Shown: positions 27,733 through 39,300 of the stretch, one piece after another
Numbering within the stretch: position 1 is the first letter of the stretch
Layout of the letters: every line of letters starts with the position of its first letter
Source of the DNA: Aphis gossypii
Taxonomy: Eukaryota; Arthropoda; Insecta; Hemiptera; Aphididae
Direction: 5' to 3'
Assembly (NCBI RefSeq): GCF_020184175.1
Contig: NC_065531.1
Coordinates: 33,067,213-33,131,212, forward strand
Length of the DNA: 64,000 nt
The notes under the pieces: model-generated
The model's input: only the letters and a program-made list of their open reading frames with translations
What the model was told of the DNA's origin: nothing
Databases searched by the model: none
Made by a program: the position numbers and the translations under genes

Positions 27733-30710
27733 TAACTTTTTTATAATTAATTAATGAATTTATTATAATATATTATATATAATTAGTAAGTTCGTTTGAT
27801 CAATTTTATTTACTATTTACTTCTATCGATTAAAGAATGTCCACAGTTTATTCTTACCATAATTTATAACTCATAAGACTTCCATAAGAAGGTAAATACT
27901 TATAATCAATTACTACGCCATTTTATAAGGACTGAAATTAAAAGTCAATTAACATATTCACTCTACTAAATCAATAAAGTTACAATATTTCATTGCTTCA
28001 TTTCCTATTTCATTTCATTTTCAATTATACATAATTGCATACACTTCTAATTACCTTTTAATAAGTATCATTATTATAGATACATATTATTATATGCATT
28101 GCTTAGATTTAGATTGAAACGTAATTAAAAGAAAATTTTATTTTATTAACTTATAGGTAATAAGTATAGAAAATATATTACTATTATATTATGATATTAT
28201 TTTTAAATATTTTTAAATATAATTATAGGTATAAGGTATCGTATAATTTATTTAAGGTGCTATATATGTTAAATACGTATTCAAATGTTATTTAATTTTA
28301 TAAGCTATGAAATAACTGTAACATTATATTTATCAACATTATCTGTTTCATAAATGAGGTTGAAATACGAATATTTTTTTTTCTTAGCTTTTATTAATAA
28401 TAATTATAACTCAACAATATTATATTACAAAATACGAATATTACTTCGATTTAATTTTTATAACATTTTCGTTACAATATTATAACTTAAGAGAATATAA
28501 AAATTTGTAGTACAAATTATTATGTTGCATTTATATAATATGATGGTGAATTTTTTTATTTTTGTATATTTTCTTTCTTCGGCTAAAATTGTATCATCCA
28601 AATTATAATTGAATCCCTATTTTAAATAAATAATAGTACTTAACTCAAATTAAAAATAATATTTTATTTTATTTAATTTAATCTTTGAATTTTTACTATT
28701 TAAAGCTAACATGTACCTACGTAATAATTATATTACTAATATTTATTTTATGTTATATAAATAATACACATTAGTATGATATAAATTATAAAAAATAACA
28801 TATTTCCACATAAAATATAAATATAATTTAAATTTGTTTGAATATATATATTTTTTTATAATAAATTCCAGTAACAAACAATTATAGATTGATTGAAAAA
28901 AATATTGTTATTTTTAATTGAATTAGTCTTATATAATACAGTCTAATTTAAAAAAAACATATGAATATAAATATCACATTAATAAAAAAATCACCAAATA
29001 TAAAACCAAACTGAATAAATATAGAATAGACGAGTACAAAAATGTAATATTATAGTTGTCAATATCATAATGTAGGTATATAATTAAATATTGATTCAAA
29101 ATTTCAAAAACTGAGTTATATACTCATAAATAAATAGTGCTTTATATTAAATGTATAATTTTATACGAATCCTTTTGAAAGTCAAAAATTTAATAATAGT
29201 AAATAAGTACCTTATCTAACTAATAACAGTCTAAAAACACATATATTTTAAATTTAAATTTTTATCATTTATTTCAAAATATATACATAAATGTCAGTAT
29301 CAAATAAAATAAATACATTAATACATTAATATAATATTGGACATATAAATTATACATAGTAATAGCATATCTAAGCATTTTATTATAGTTTAAACAACAA
29401 TAAAGTAACTAGAATAATGTCTATCTAAAATAAGGGACAAACAATATGATTTTCTCTAATTTAGTTCAAGAGTCAGTAGAGCTAATTATAAGTTTCATAA
29501 AACAACATTTTATAATATTTATTAGAATATATTATTTACTTATAATTACTTATAAATACACAACACTATTTTTACTATTAGGTACTCTATCTAAAATAAT
29601 CAATAATCCTTTACAAAATATATAGACATATTGTATAATATTATGTCTGTTGTCTATAGACATACGTCAATAATGAATAACTGCAGGTCAAAATACAACT
29701 AAACTTTACCAATTCAATTATATTTGATTAATCTGCATTATTTCCAATAATTTTAACGATTTTTAATACAATGTTTACACATAAAACATAATTGAACCAC
29801 ATCGCACTCATCGGTTGATTATTTATTTATTTATTCCCAACGGATAACGGAGAATATATTTTGTTGTGTGGCTACGTATCCTTTGCCTACTAATCTACTG
29901 TATACACCAACAACATAGTGTTTAGAATAATAAAATAATTTTCGTTTATAGAATAATAATTATAATACTTATTGTTTAAGCCCGTGGTTTGTATTTAAGT
30001 TATACTGATAGTAATAAATTATCATACATCCGTGGTGTTGAATATATTAGGTAGTTATGTAAAATAATATATATTAAACAATAAACAAATAACAATATAG
30101 GTATCTATAAATATTATAATAAAAAAACTTACAAGAATAAAATGTAAAATATATATTATAATGTATAAGGGCATATGGCTAACAAGTGATAACCACTGGG
30201 CACTGACAATAAAATATATGACCTTCACAACTACGTTACATCGCATAAAACAAAAATAATCTTCACCCTTCGGCCTCTAAGGTACGAGCATCTAAATAGT
30301 ACGTATATAGTGCCTAACATATTTTATGAAAATTAGAAGATAGATTGTCACTTTGAATTATGTACTTCAAACCATTTGACTATAACACAATATTTTTCGA
30401 ACTATCCATACCAATCATGTATTTATTAACAGATTAAATTTAATATAAATAACTTAATTATAACTACAAAATTATAGATAAAAGCAATAAAAAGTGTCTT
30501 AAGAATATAAAATCTATGCAAGTAGGTAATTTTATATAAGCCCACTATACTTGAAAATTCACCAAAGTCATTCTAAACTTAACAACAAACTTTAAAGGTT
30601 TGATATTAGCCCTTTCAGTTAACTCAATAAAGAAGGTGTTAAACTATGAACTGCTCTTTAAGTTCAATTAAATGGGTAGTTGGTTAACTTCATGCGCGTC
30701 ATACGCATTT

Positions 30711-30755
30711 GTATATAATATAATATAATATAATAATATATATATATATTATATA
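30711..30755. repeat. TAATA/(TA)n simple repeat
   Basis: About 45 bp of ATAATATA units grading into TATATATA. It is simple-sequence DNA only. Confidence 0.7.
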
Positions 30756-31699
30756 GGTACATACACATATTATGTAATTTTATATATTATATTTAACTAT
30801 ATATTTTATATTGTGTAATATACTTTTCATCAGATATCAAAATCATAAGTCAAATATTCTCACGTCATAACGGTGAGATAATCGATAAATATATTATAGT
30901 AGGATACAAAATGATAATATCGGTTAGTTTCTCTGACGGCCGACTTTTGTTCGTCAAATACTCAAATATGATTTTATTTAAAACTTTAAGAATCATAACG
31001 TCATAAGTAGAACGTTTTTGTGATATATCAAACACGTCTATTTTCGATCAGTAGGCACCTAAATACGATTGAACGACTCTTTAAATGTCAACTTTTCACA
31101 TGTGTTGCCTGCATCAGCTCATACACAATATATTTTGAAAATTTTACATCACATAACACGATCTATAGTAGTGATCAACAAAACATCTTCAAGTTTTTTT
31201 CATTTTCCCGGTAAATGTATTTTTAGAAATAAAATATTTCTATATCACAAAATAATTATACTATCAATATTGTTATATTATTCAGATTACTTATGTTTAT
31301 AATCGTAATCGTATCAATAGTTAAGATATATAAAATATTATCTGAACAAAATCTAAAACAAAAAAGTTATGAAAATCTTATCCAATTATATTAATTTTAA
31401 ATTATATTTTAAGGAAGTGGATCACTCGACCGACATCACAATGCTGCAGGTGACCAAAATGTTTCTGCAGTGTTTGTATTATTACTATACAAATAAGTCT
31501 TATCGTAGAATAAACCTAAAAGTGTTTGAATAATTTTGTGGGGGTGATTTAGATGTTAGAAATAGGATCCATGGGTGTACACATAGATTAAATATTCATA
31601 GTTTTAATAAGCGATTTTAGTGATTAACTAGAAACATTAAGGTAAGGTAAGTACATAGTACAGCGTATTTTAGAACACCTATATGATAGTGCATCTGCA

Positions 31700-32220
31700 G
31701 CCCAGTCTGTTCAATTAAATCGTTCAAATCCACCAGACATGCCACATTGCCACGATTGTTTGAAATCGCACGTCGTCTGGAGGGTGTAGATATAATATTG
31801 TATTATGTACATAATATTATGATGCGCATTATCATAACATTAGCATTAAAATATTCTGTTGCTCCACCAATCCGCCGGGCCGCCGGCTCGTTATCGTCGT
31901 CAATGTCTCGATTGTACAGGCTCCGCGATGCAGTGGTGCGGGCTGGAGGGATGAGGTCGTACATCACGCACTGCCGCAGGCAACCGTCCCGTTTTCAATT
32001 AATTAAACTCGGGGGAGCCAATTGTCGGCTTCCCGTGCACCTGTATATGTATATAATATCTGTATTACTCTATATACCTACCCTGCTGCGATGGAATTCC
32101 GTTTCCGGTTGGCCGATTCCGTCAAACGGCAACGTTCAAACGGACCGCGTGCATAATATTATGCAGCATACGCCACACAGCTATTGTACAATTTATTATT
32201 AATCGAATAAAAACGACGCG
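31700..32220 (+). promoter_or_regulatory. GC-richer island with an unassigned 151-codon open frame
   Basis: A block of clearly raised GC in the gene desert. It contains an open frame at 31,747-32,202 (151 codons, start not ATG). The predicted product has an arginine-rich middle section and no recognisable domain, signal peptide or clear membrane segment; its ends look like ordinary AT-rich translation. I therefore treat the block as a candidate promoter, enhancer or non-coding exon rather than a gene. A short conserved reading within it cannot be excluded. Confidence 0.3.
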
Positions 32221-32710
32221 ACGAGTGTGTTGACAAAACGACACGTTTATAAAAATAGTCGGGTGACTTTTTGAAAAGCTTTAGTTAGACGATTCTTATG
32301 AAAAATATTATAATATAACAATAAGTTACGATGTAATTTACGCAAGTATAGTGGAATTTAAATTTTTCAGTTGTAGCGAGTAACACTGAATTTCGTTTAT
32401 TTTGAATGTCGAGTATGATACGTCGATCATAAATATAAGTGGTTTTTCACCAATCAACGTCTGTAATTGATACCTACTGCAAGGCGTTCCACATTCATAA
32501 TAGAATGACCACTGACAACTGTCAACTATAGTCAATAATTGTACTCGTATACATATCTAATTATACCGAGTTCTCGATTAGTGTTTTTAGGCCGCAGGTA
32601 CCCAGTTTACCCCTTTGTTAAAAGCATAATGATGTAACTAGGTAATAAATATATCTCGTGGGGATTGAAAATCTAGGAAACGCATAAACAATTGAACGAA
32701 AATCGAACGC

Positions 32711-32772
32711 ACGGATTTGAACCCCCACGACGTAGGTTTGACATCACATTGACGTACCATTACCGAGAGTCC
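32711..32772 (-). other. tRNA-like sequence, possibly a tRNA pseudogene or SINE head
   Basis: The minus strand carries a B-box-like GGGTTCAAATCC and, upstream, an A-box-like CTCGGTAATGGTACG. Between them a 5-bp stem (GATGT with ACGTC, one G-T pair) closes a 7-base loop, placed like an anticodon arm. Against a working tRNA: the base at loop position 33 is A rather than T, the T stem pairs poorly, the spacing to the T loop is too short, and no acceptor stem is visible. A decayed tRNA or a tRNA-derived SINE promoter is the best reading. Confidence 0.3.
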
Positions 32773-33235
32773 GGGATATAGTTCTGTAGGTACCTGAAAG
32801 AAATATAATTACGAGGGTGTAAATTATTTGACTTTGACGCACTCCTCAACGAACTCGTCGTACGTAACGCGGACACGCGGTCTATATAGGAGAAAATCCG
32901 ATGGTATCGAAACAACAAGTCAACGATCGGCTGCAACGATCCCGAAACCGTCGTGATATTATTATCATATCACGGCAGCTATATATTGCACCCAAACTAA
33001 TCGAGTGTGTATTATATGATACGCTGCACGCGCGTAGAATAATATTATATTTTATTGCATAACTGAACGTCTGCGCGAGCAGGTGATGGGCGGCATGTTT
33101 AATATAATATTATATAATTTCGACATCGACACCAGCGCGCAGTCGCCTCTTCCACGACCACCTCCCCCCGGGCTCGAGGGGGTAGCTATATAATATGTAG
33201 CGACAGACGACGAGGGGGAAGCGAACGTCGGTACA

Positions 33236-33254
33236 TTATTATTATTATTATTAT
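33236..33254. repeat. (ATT)n microsatellite
   Basis: About six trinucleotide units inside the CpG-rich island. Confidence 0.8.
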
Positions 33255-33686
33255 GTATAGCGTGCCGGCGCACCCGCACTTGCGGACGGCGGTCGCGGGT
33301 CGCGGGCGAATAATAAACAACGTTGCGCCTCGCGCGTATACGTAACGTTCCGGTCGAAAACACACGAAAAGCGCGAACGGCGTCCCGGCAAAGTCCCCAT
33401 GGCAACCGGCCGCCGCCGTCGCGTGCACATTATACACACGTTATTCGCACAGGCGACACGTTTACGTCCGCTCCGAAAGATTCGAGTCGGCGGCGGCAAC
33501 GGTGTCTCCCAATTATAACGGATCGGTGGACCCGCCGCCAAACTGTTATTATTTTTTCCCTACTCCTTTTTAAAGACTTTATATTATATATTTTTCACCT
33601 TCTACTCGTAAAAGACGTTATTAGTATTTTTTTTTTCCGATCCCTTTGCCCTCTTTTGCAATTTTTATGTTTACCTCCACGCAGCT

Positions 33687-33715
33687 ATAATAATAATAAT
33701 AATAATAATAATAAT
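33687..33715. repeat. (TAA)n microsatellite
   Basis: About nine perfect TAA units. It encodes the run of asparagines in the overlapping open frame, which is an artefact of the repeat. Confidence 0.85.
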
Positions 33716-33742
33716 GTCATTCCTCGTTTGCATTCTGTGCTG

Positions 33743-33767
33743 AGTGTGTGTGTGTGTGCGCGCGCGA
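33743..33767. repeat. (TG)n-(CG)n compound microsatellite
   Basis: About eight TG units run directly into about four CG units. Alternating purine-pyrimidine DNA of this type can adopt the Z form. Confidence 0.8.
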
Positions 33768-34342
33768 GCGTGTTTACGCTAAATAATTCTCTATAGGTAC
33801 GTATACAATAATATGCAAACCCGGTTCGTCTGCGTTATTACTATATTATTTCGACGGATATATTATAATAAATATAAAATAATAATAATATTGCATTCGT
33901 CGATTTTGCACGCGGAAATACCATTTCTATTTATTTGCAATCTCGACACTGCACACCGCGTACTTGGCGGAATAACGCACAACACTTACCAATACCCACT
34001 ATCCTATTTGCAGTCAGAAACAATATATTATGTGTGTGTGCGCAGTATTATAATAATACATGTATAAAATTCTCGTTTATTGAGATTTATATATCAGTCG
34101 CACTTTTTTCCTTTTTTTTTATCGCGCAAATATACTTGCACACCGAGTGTATGTGTTTGTGCGTCTTTGAAGACGCTTTCGCTTTTGAATATAGCAACGA
34201 AATACAATCAATTTTGTATTAGCTTTTTGTAGAGATCGAGAATAGACACGGCGCTACTGTCTGTCATAAATTGTATTCATGATATTCACGTAGACAGATT
34301 TATTCTCTGTTTACCATAGCTAATAGCTATACTATAGTCTAG

Positions 34343-34420
34343 TGGCGTCACGAGCTTATTTTTTTGGAGCGATAGTCCCAAACAATTCTAGGTGGATGGG
34401 TAATTTTGTTAGATAGTAAC
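34343..34420 (+). mobile_element. Possible solo end of a DNA transposon
   Basis: The phrase TAGTGGCGTCACGAGC followed by a T run and TTGGAGCGATAGTCCC resembles the left ends of insect inverted-repeat elements, which often begin CAGTGGCGT. I could not find a convincing right end or a target duplication, so this is at best a truncated or decayed copy. Confidence 0.25.
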
Positions 34421-34689
34421 AGTATTCTTGAATTTAACTATAATTATAATTCATAAATATTATAATGTAAAGTACAAAAAAGTTTACCTTTTTTTATTGA
34501 GATTTTGAAGAATTTCATATAAAGATTATAACTAAAAATATATAAAACTGTGCCTATATAATTAAACATTTTCATACAGATACAAGGATAACTTATAAGT
34601 ACATGGGATCTTGGATCAAATTAAAAAGAATTTAAAATTTAATTATGAAAGAACTTTACCAGCGAATAACTTTTTTATTAATGTTTAAA

Positions 34690-34840
34690 GAAAAAAAAAC
34701 GAAAATTCCTATAATAGCTTGAAAAAAGTCAAAATATTTTAAAACCTATACAATGAATATAAAATGACGATATAAATATTTTGTGAAAATTTCAAATATT
34801 TATAGTTATTATTCGTTTTTGAATTACAACAAATAATATT
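34690..34840 (+). repeat. Dispersed AT-rich repeat, copy 2
   Basis: A diverged partner of the repeat at 15,930-16,150: it keeps TAGCTTGAAAAAAG, ATATAAATATTTTGTGAAAA, TTTCAAATATTTATAG and TTTTTGAATTACAAC in the same order. Nothing indicates its class. Confidence 0.5.
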
Positions 34841-35174
34841 TACAGTTTGAGAAGAAATAGTTATAAAACGAGTGAATACAGATATTCAACAACAAAATAC
34901 AAACATTTTCCTAATAAAATTTGATAAAACTTAAAAAAATGTAGTACCTATTTAATTTCAGAATTTTATTACGCCTATTGGCTGTTTATAGTATTTTATT
35001 ATATCATTTTTCATTGTTGTCAAGGCAATATCCTATCACCACGGAAACAAATTTTAATTCAGTTACTTACCTTTCATACTTTATAGTAGATGGATTACAA
35101 GAGTTATTTTTTATTAATTTGTTAGTTTTTTTGTATTTATCAAACCTAAAGAAAAATCTTAAATGATGGACAAC

Positions 35175-35470
35175 ACCATAGACTTATAATATATAGACCA
35201 CGCATTAGTGAAATTTATTGAAGCCAACATATGTGCGAGAGAGACAGACTCAGACATTACTTTTTCAGGGAGATTATAAGCAATTTTATATTAAAATTGA
35301 GCATTGTATAAATTGTTTATAAACTCCTTGAAAAATTTATGTCAGAGTTTTTCTCTCTCGTATACATTATCATGTCTATGATCTTTCTCGCACATATTAT
35401 GTTTGTTTGCTTCAAGGAGTTCTACATTAAACGAGCGTAATGCACGGTCTATATATTATAAGTCTATGGT
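35175..35470. mobile_element. MITE with long terminal inverted repeats
   Basis: The 296-bp element starts ACCATAGACTTATAATATAT and ends with its reverse complement. The outer 25 bp of the arms are identical, and similarity continues with gaps for about 100 bp, including the inner phrase ATATGTGCGAGA and its partner near 35,390. The direct 4-bp repeat CAAC flanks it on both sides (35,171-35,174 and 35,471-35,474), a plausible target duplication. There is no coding capacity, so it must have been moved by a transposase in trans. It directly abuts the 5' side of the decayed coding sequence that follows, and the open frame beginning at 35,403 starts inside it only by chance. Confidence 0.85.
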
Positions 35471-36330
35471 CAACACACCACCGAATACTACATCCAACAA
35501 TAATGTGAATGAAACATATTGTACAGATGAACTGCAAGTTACTGACATTTTACATCAATCAATTTCTCCAGAGGAACGGGCAATAACGCCGACGCTTTCC
35601 ACGGAACCCATAACAACTGAGGTCATAGCCGTGAAAACCTATCCCGTAGCGCCGGCGGAATGTCCATCATCTGATAATGAAGCTCCTGTAGATGAAGATT
35701 TGGAGTTGATGTGTGCAGAAGAAGAACAAACAATAACGCCGGCGCTTTCCACGGTACCCCACAACAACAGAAGTCATAGTTGTGGAAACAGATCCCGATG
35801 CGTCGGCCGTCAGACCATCAACGTCAAACGTCGAGGCAAAACGTGGTGACGCCGTTGATACAGAGGCAGCAGAGACGGCAGACGATCCTCCGTACGACGA
35901 TGACGATAAGAGAGGTAGCCTTTATCATTGGTTTAGACGATGAAACGGTGCGACGACAACAGAAAAGAAGTCAGTTTCTGTCGATCGTCCGGAGTGCTCT
36001 CCGAAAAGTCTTAAGGGCCGTATGCTGTGGCAGTCGGATTTACGAGATGTTGATTAGCTGCAGTTCGAACTCGACCGGCGGGGCACCGAGGCGAAAACGA
36101 CACATCGGACACACGAACCAGTGCGGTGGTTCGCAGAGTTTTCACCCCGGCGACCCGTCGGCCGAGCACGAGCGGCCGGCCGCTATCCGTCCCAACCGTT
36201 GGACCCGAGTTTCCGTCATCGCCCGCCACTGCCGCTACCCCGTCCAAGTGCATGACATAATAATTCTGCAGATGTCACGAACGCCTTCAGTTTACTTTCC
36301 TCTTTTCCTATTCCATCTGGGCCTGTAACA
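35471..36330 (+). pseudogene. Decayed acidic coding sequence with 50-codon tandem repeats, family unknown
   Basis: From 35,470 the plus strand reads as a Thr/Glu/Pro-rich acidic protein. Two copies of a 150-bp unit start at 35,581 and 35,731, each opening with codons for I-T-P-x-L-S-T. The second copy has an extra C within CCCC at 35,757-35,760 relative to the first. Past that base the frame shifts to +1, where the matching repeat text resumes (T-T-E-V-I-V-V-E-T) and continues to an acidic stretch ending DDDDKRGSLYHWFRR and a TGA near 35,939. Beyond it, overlapping frames stay open to about 36,328 in Arg-rich, GC-rich sequence, interrupted in the resumed frame by another stop at about 36,053. 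I read this as a gene fragment or old copy broken by a one-base insertion and later stops. I do not recognise the parent gene; a sequencing error at the C run is an alternative for the first break. Confidence 0.5.
35581..35880 (+). repeat. Tandem direct repeat, 150-bp period, two copies
   Basis: The units begin at 35,581 and 35,731 with CAATAACGCC(G/A)(G/A)CGCTTTCC and stay recognisably similar for about 75 bp. The period is a multiple of three, as expected of a repeat that expanded within coding DNA. Confidence 0.65.
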
Positions 36331-39300
36331 ATAATTTTTTAAGTGTTTTTTGGTTATTTTATACCTATATTTGTTTTGTTATAAAAGCTATTACTTTTGT
36401 TATATTAACATATAAATGACAATTTTTGTATACACAAAAAATAACTTTGTTTTTCATTTATTAATCATTTATAATACTTATCGTATTGCATGTACAAACA
36501 TGTTCTATTATTAGAGTTGAAATGGTTCACTCCCAACAAGAAATTTGGAGATCTATCGCTCTACTGTACAATAAGTTTCTAATGTAGTGACTATCACGAC
36601 TGCTCCATGTACCTAAAAACTTAAATTCAAGTCGTCTTTTTATATTAAACTAGAGAAGTTATTTTCGTAGTTAATAATATTATTATTAGCATTTAATTAG
36701 TATAGTATATAATATATTATATGAAATATTATATTATTTACTGTAAATACTGTAAAATTGTGGAAATAGGTTCATAATGTGATAAAAAGATGATCTCTTA
36801 AAATTAATCAACAAAATTTGAACTAAAAATATCTAAAAAAAATAATTGTTTTTATAATTTTTAAACTTTTTGTTCCAGTATGAATTACTTAATATGAAAA
36901 ATATTGTTAAGATTAAAGATTTTATAAATTGTTTAATACAAAATGCAAACAACAAGTTTTCATGTCGATTCCAAATCTTACATACTATTAGAGGTAAATT
37001 AATTATCGTTCAATATTTGGAGACAATTAAAACGTTTATCGATATTATTAAAAAGTAAATTACCTACCTACAAAAATAGTGTTATGAGTTTGATAAGAAT
37101 TTTTCAACAATATTTTAATTTAACTATTAATTATATAGAAACTGTTTAACTTCCTCTAATCGGACATGATGGGTATATCAAAATATATATATTTACAAAC
37201 CTTAACATCATATATACACAATTTCTAAATGTTCCAAACACATCGTCAAATATTCACTTACTCGAAACTCATTTCCGGCTATGCCCCGGAAGTTTGTCTC
37301 TACCTACCATCACTATAAGCATCTACGGGATATTGGGAAGGAAAATTGGATAAAATCCAGACCGTTGTTGGCCATAGGTTGCGATGTTGAGACTTTCAAG
37401 ATGCTATACAAAATGCAATAAATTAGACGTGAAAAAGTTTTGTTATGTTCCTCCTTTAACAGTCTGGAACAAAAACGAAAAAGGTCTGATTTATTAACAA
37501 CGGTATACAACAAACAAACAATAGATACCTACCGTACTTCATTTGTATTTAATTAATAATTTAACAAGTGCATACGGATTTAATCAATTATGTAGGTATA
37601 CTTATTGTATTTACATATATGCCGATTCATCATAATATATTTGATTTTAACAATTTTATTTTATGCTCTAATGCACATTTATTATGCATAATATTATTGC
37701 ATTATATGTATACATCGCAATTTTACAGTTCGTCACGGATATATAGACTTTTACTTATATGTATGTACAATGTACAATCTACATGTTTAATACTAAAATA
37801 TTTTCAACAAAAGGAATACCTTAACATTGTTAAATTATTTATTATTAACTCTACCCCAACAGAATGCATCTATTATAAATACATTTTTAATGTAGCCATG
37901 CAGATATATATAAAACTATATAAGTTTAAAACCTAACAATACCTACGCATGTCTGTTTAAAATATTTGTTTAACGTCAATAATTACAGTTGAGTACAATG
38001 TATCAAATTATTCCTCGTACAAAATTGTAATAAATTAAAACAGGTATTTACTCCAAGTGCAGCCTATATTAATATAATACATGCTAAACGTATTTAAACA
38101 GACTTATATAACATCTAATTATTATTATTATTATTATGTCCCATTATACTATAAATATAAAGCTGTAAAAATAAATTACATTATTTAGTTCATAATATAG
38201 TGGCCTATATATCATATGATATTTAATTTTTGATTGAAATTTAAAGAAATCATTAACTATTAAATGTTTTAAAATGTTAAACAGTATTATTATTACATTA
38301 TACCTAAAAGATTCAAAAATTGACTCCAAAATTATTTAAATCCACTTATCATAAAATTGAGTACACTTTGTTGGCTGAAAATAAATCGATGCAGGTAATT
38401 TTTGTAATTTTTGTAATCTTTTTCTCATTATTTAAATCAAAACAATTAATAATCTGTACAATAATACAACATTACAACAATATAAATATATTTATTTATC
38501 TCATTGTAAATTTAATTAATAAGTATTTAATAACTATAGAATTTCATAGTATACATTTTCATTATATGAAAACATGATGAGAAACCACACATTGATAACA
38601 TTTCTTGGTTCTTATAGAAACTAAAATGTAACCATTAAATTATTAATAATTATGTTAACTAACTTCAAAAGTTCCGTCAACGGGGCCCTAACCCTTACCT
38701 ATCTTCGCATGCCTTGTAAATTAATAAATCACATAAATAATTTTACCAAATGTATGAATAATGTATATAGATTGTAGAGTTCTAATAAAAAATGAAAGTA
38801 TATAATAATATAAAAATTTAAGTAAAATATATCTTTTAAAATCATTTATAAATTATAAGGTATTTAGCTATTGTCAACTTTCAATAGTTATTAAATCGCC
38901 ATATTTGAACGAACAATGTAATTTAATTTACATTATTCTTAAGTATGTATCATAAGTATATTTATTTATTTTCTAGTTTTTAATTATTATGAAAAATTTT
39001 AAAAAAATTTACGAAAAATATTCTACAAATAACCATAATCATATAAGATAAATCAGTACAACAAATCCTTTTATTATTTTAATAATGACCCGTGGAAAGA
39101 ATGAACGTGGAATATTGTGTGAGTTTGAGAACAAAAAAAAAAATCTACATCAGTTTTAGATAGAAAATAACACAGTGAACCCCCAAATTGACACAAAGCT
39201 GGCAAATAGGAAATTGTGTGTCGGAAATCACAAACATCAACTATAGAAGAGCGGTAGGGGAATGTATCTATCCAAAATTAAAGGCGTAGGCAAGTCAATG

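Larger units (their letters stand above)
22201..31700. other. AT-rich intergenic DNA, no gene recognised
   Basis: About 9.5 kb without supported genes. The open frames at 24,611-24,796 and 25,321-25,545 (both minus) and 30,055-30,246 (minus) are short, AT-rich and unrecognised; the first is inside a dispersed repeat. A modestly GC-richer patch lies at 26,640-26,880. Two copies of a dispersed repeat are listed separately. Confidence 0.6.
32800..33800. promoter_or_regulatory. CpG-rich island, candidate promoter of an unidentified transcript
   Basis: The 33,020-33,540 part is the largest strongly CpG-rich stretch between the two recognised genes and resembles the island at the RYK 5' end. Several frames are open on both strands (minus 33,052-33,541; plus 33,323-33,796), overlapping each other, with arginine- and proline-rich products typical of translated CpG DNA; none shows a known domain. 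Short repeats of (ATT)n, (TAA)n, (TG)n and (CG)n punctuate it. The composition fits a promoter or first exon whose coding exons, if any, lie elsewhere. Direction is undetermined. Confidence 0.4.

Noticed and set aside
33052..33796. Open frames of 83-157 codons on both strands
   Set aside because: They arise from a CpG-rich island and microsatellites (the poly-Asn run is a TAA repeat), overlap mutually and match no family.
37568..37936. 122-codon open frame
   Set aside because: Composition is that of translated AT-rich DNA (Ile, Tyr, Asn, Leu, Phe), with no domain and no splice context.
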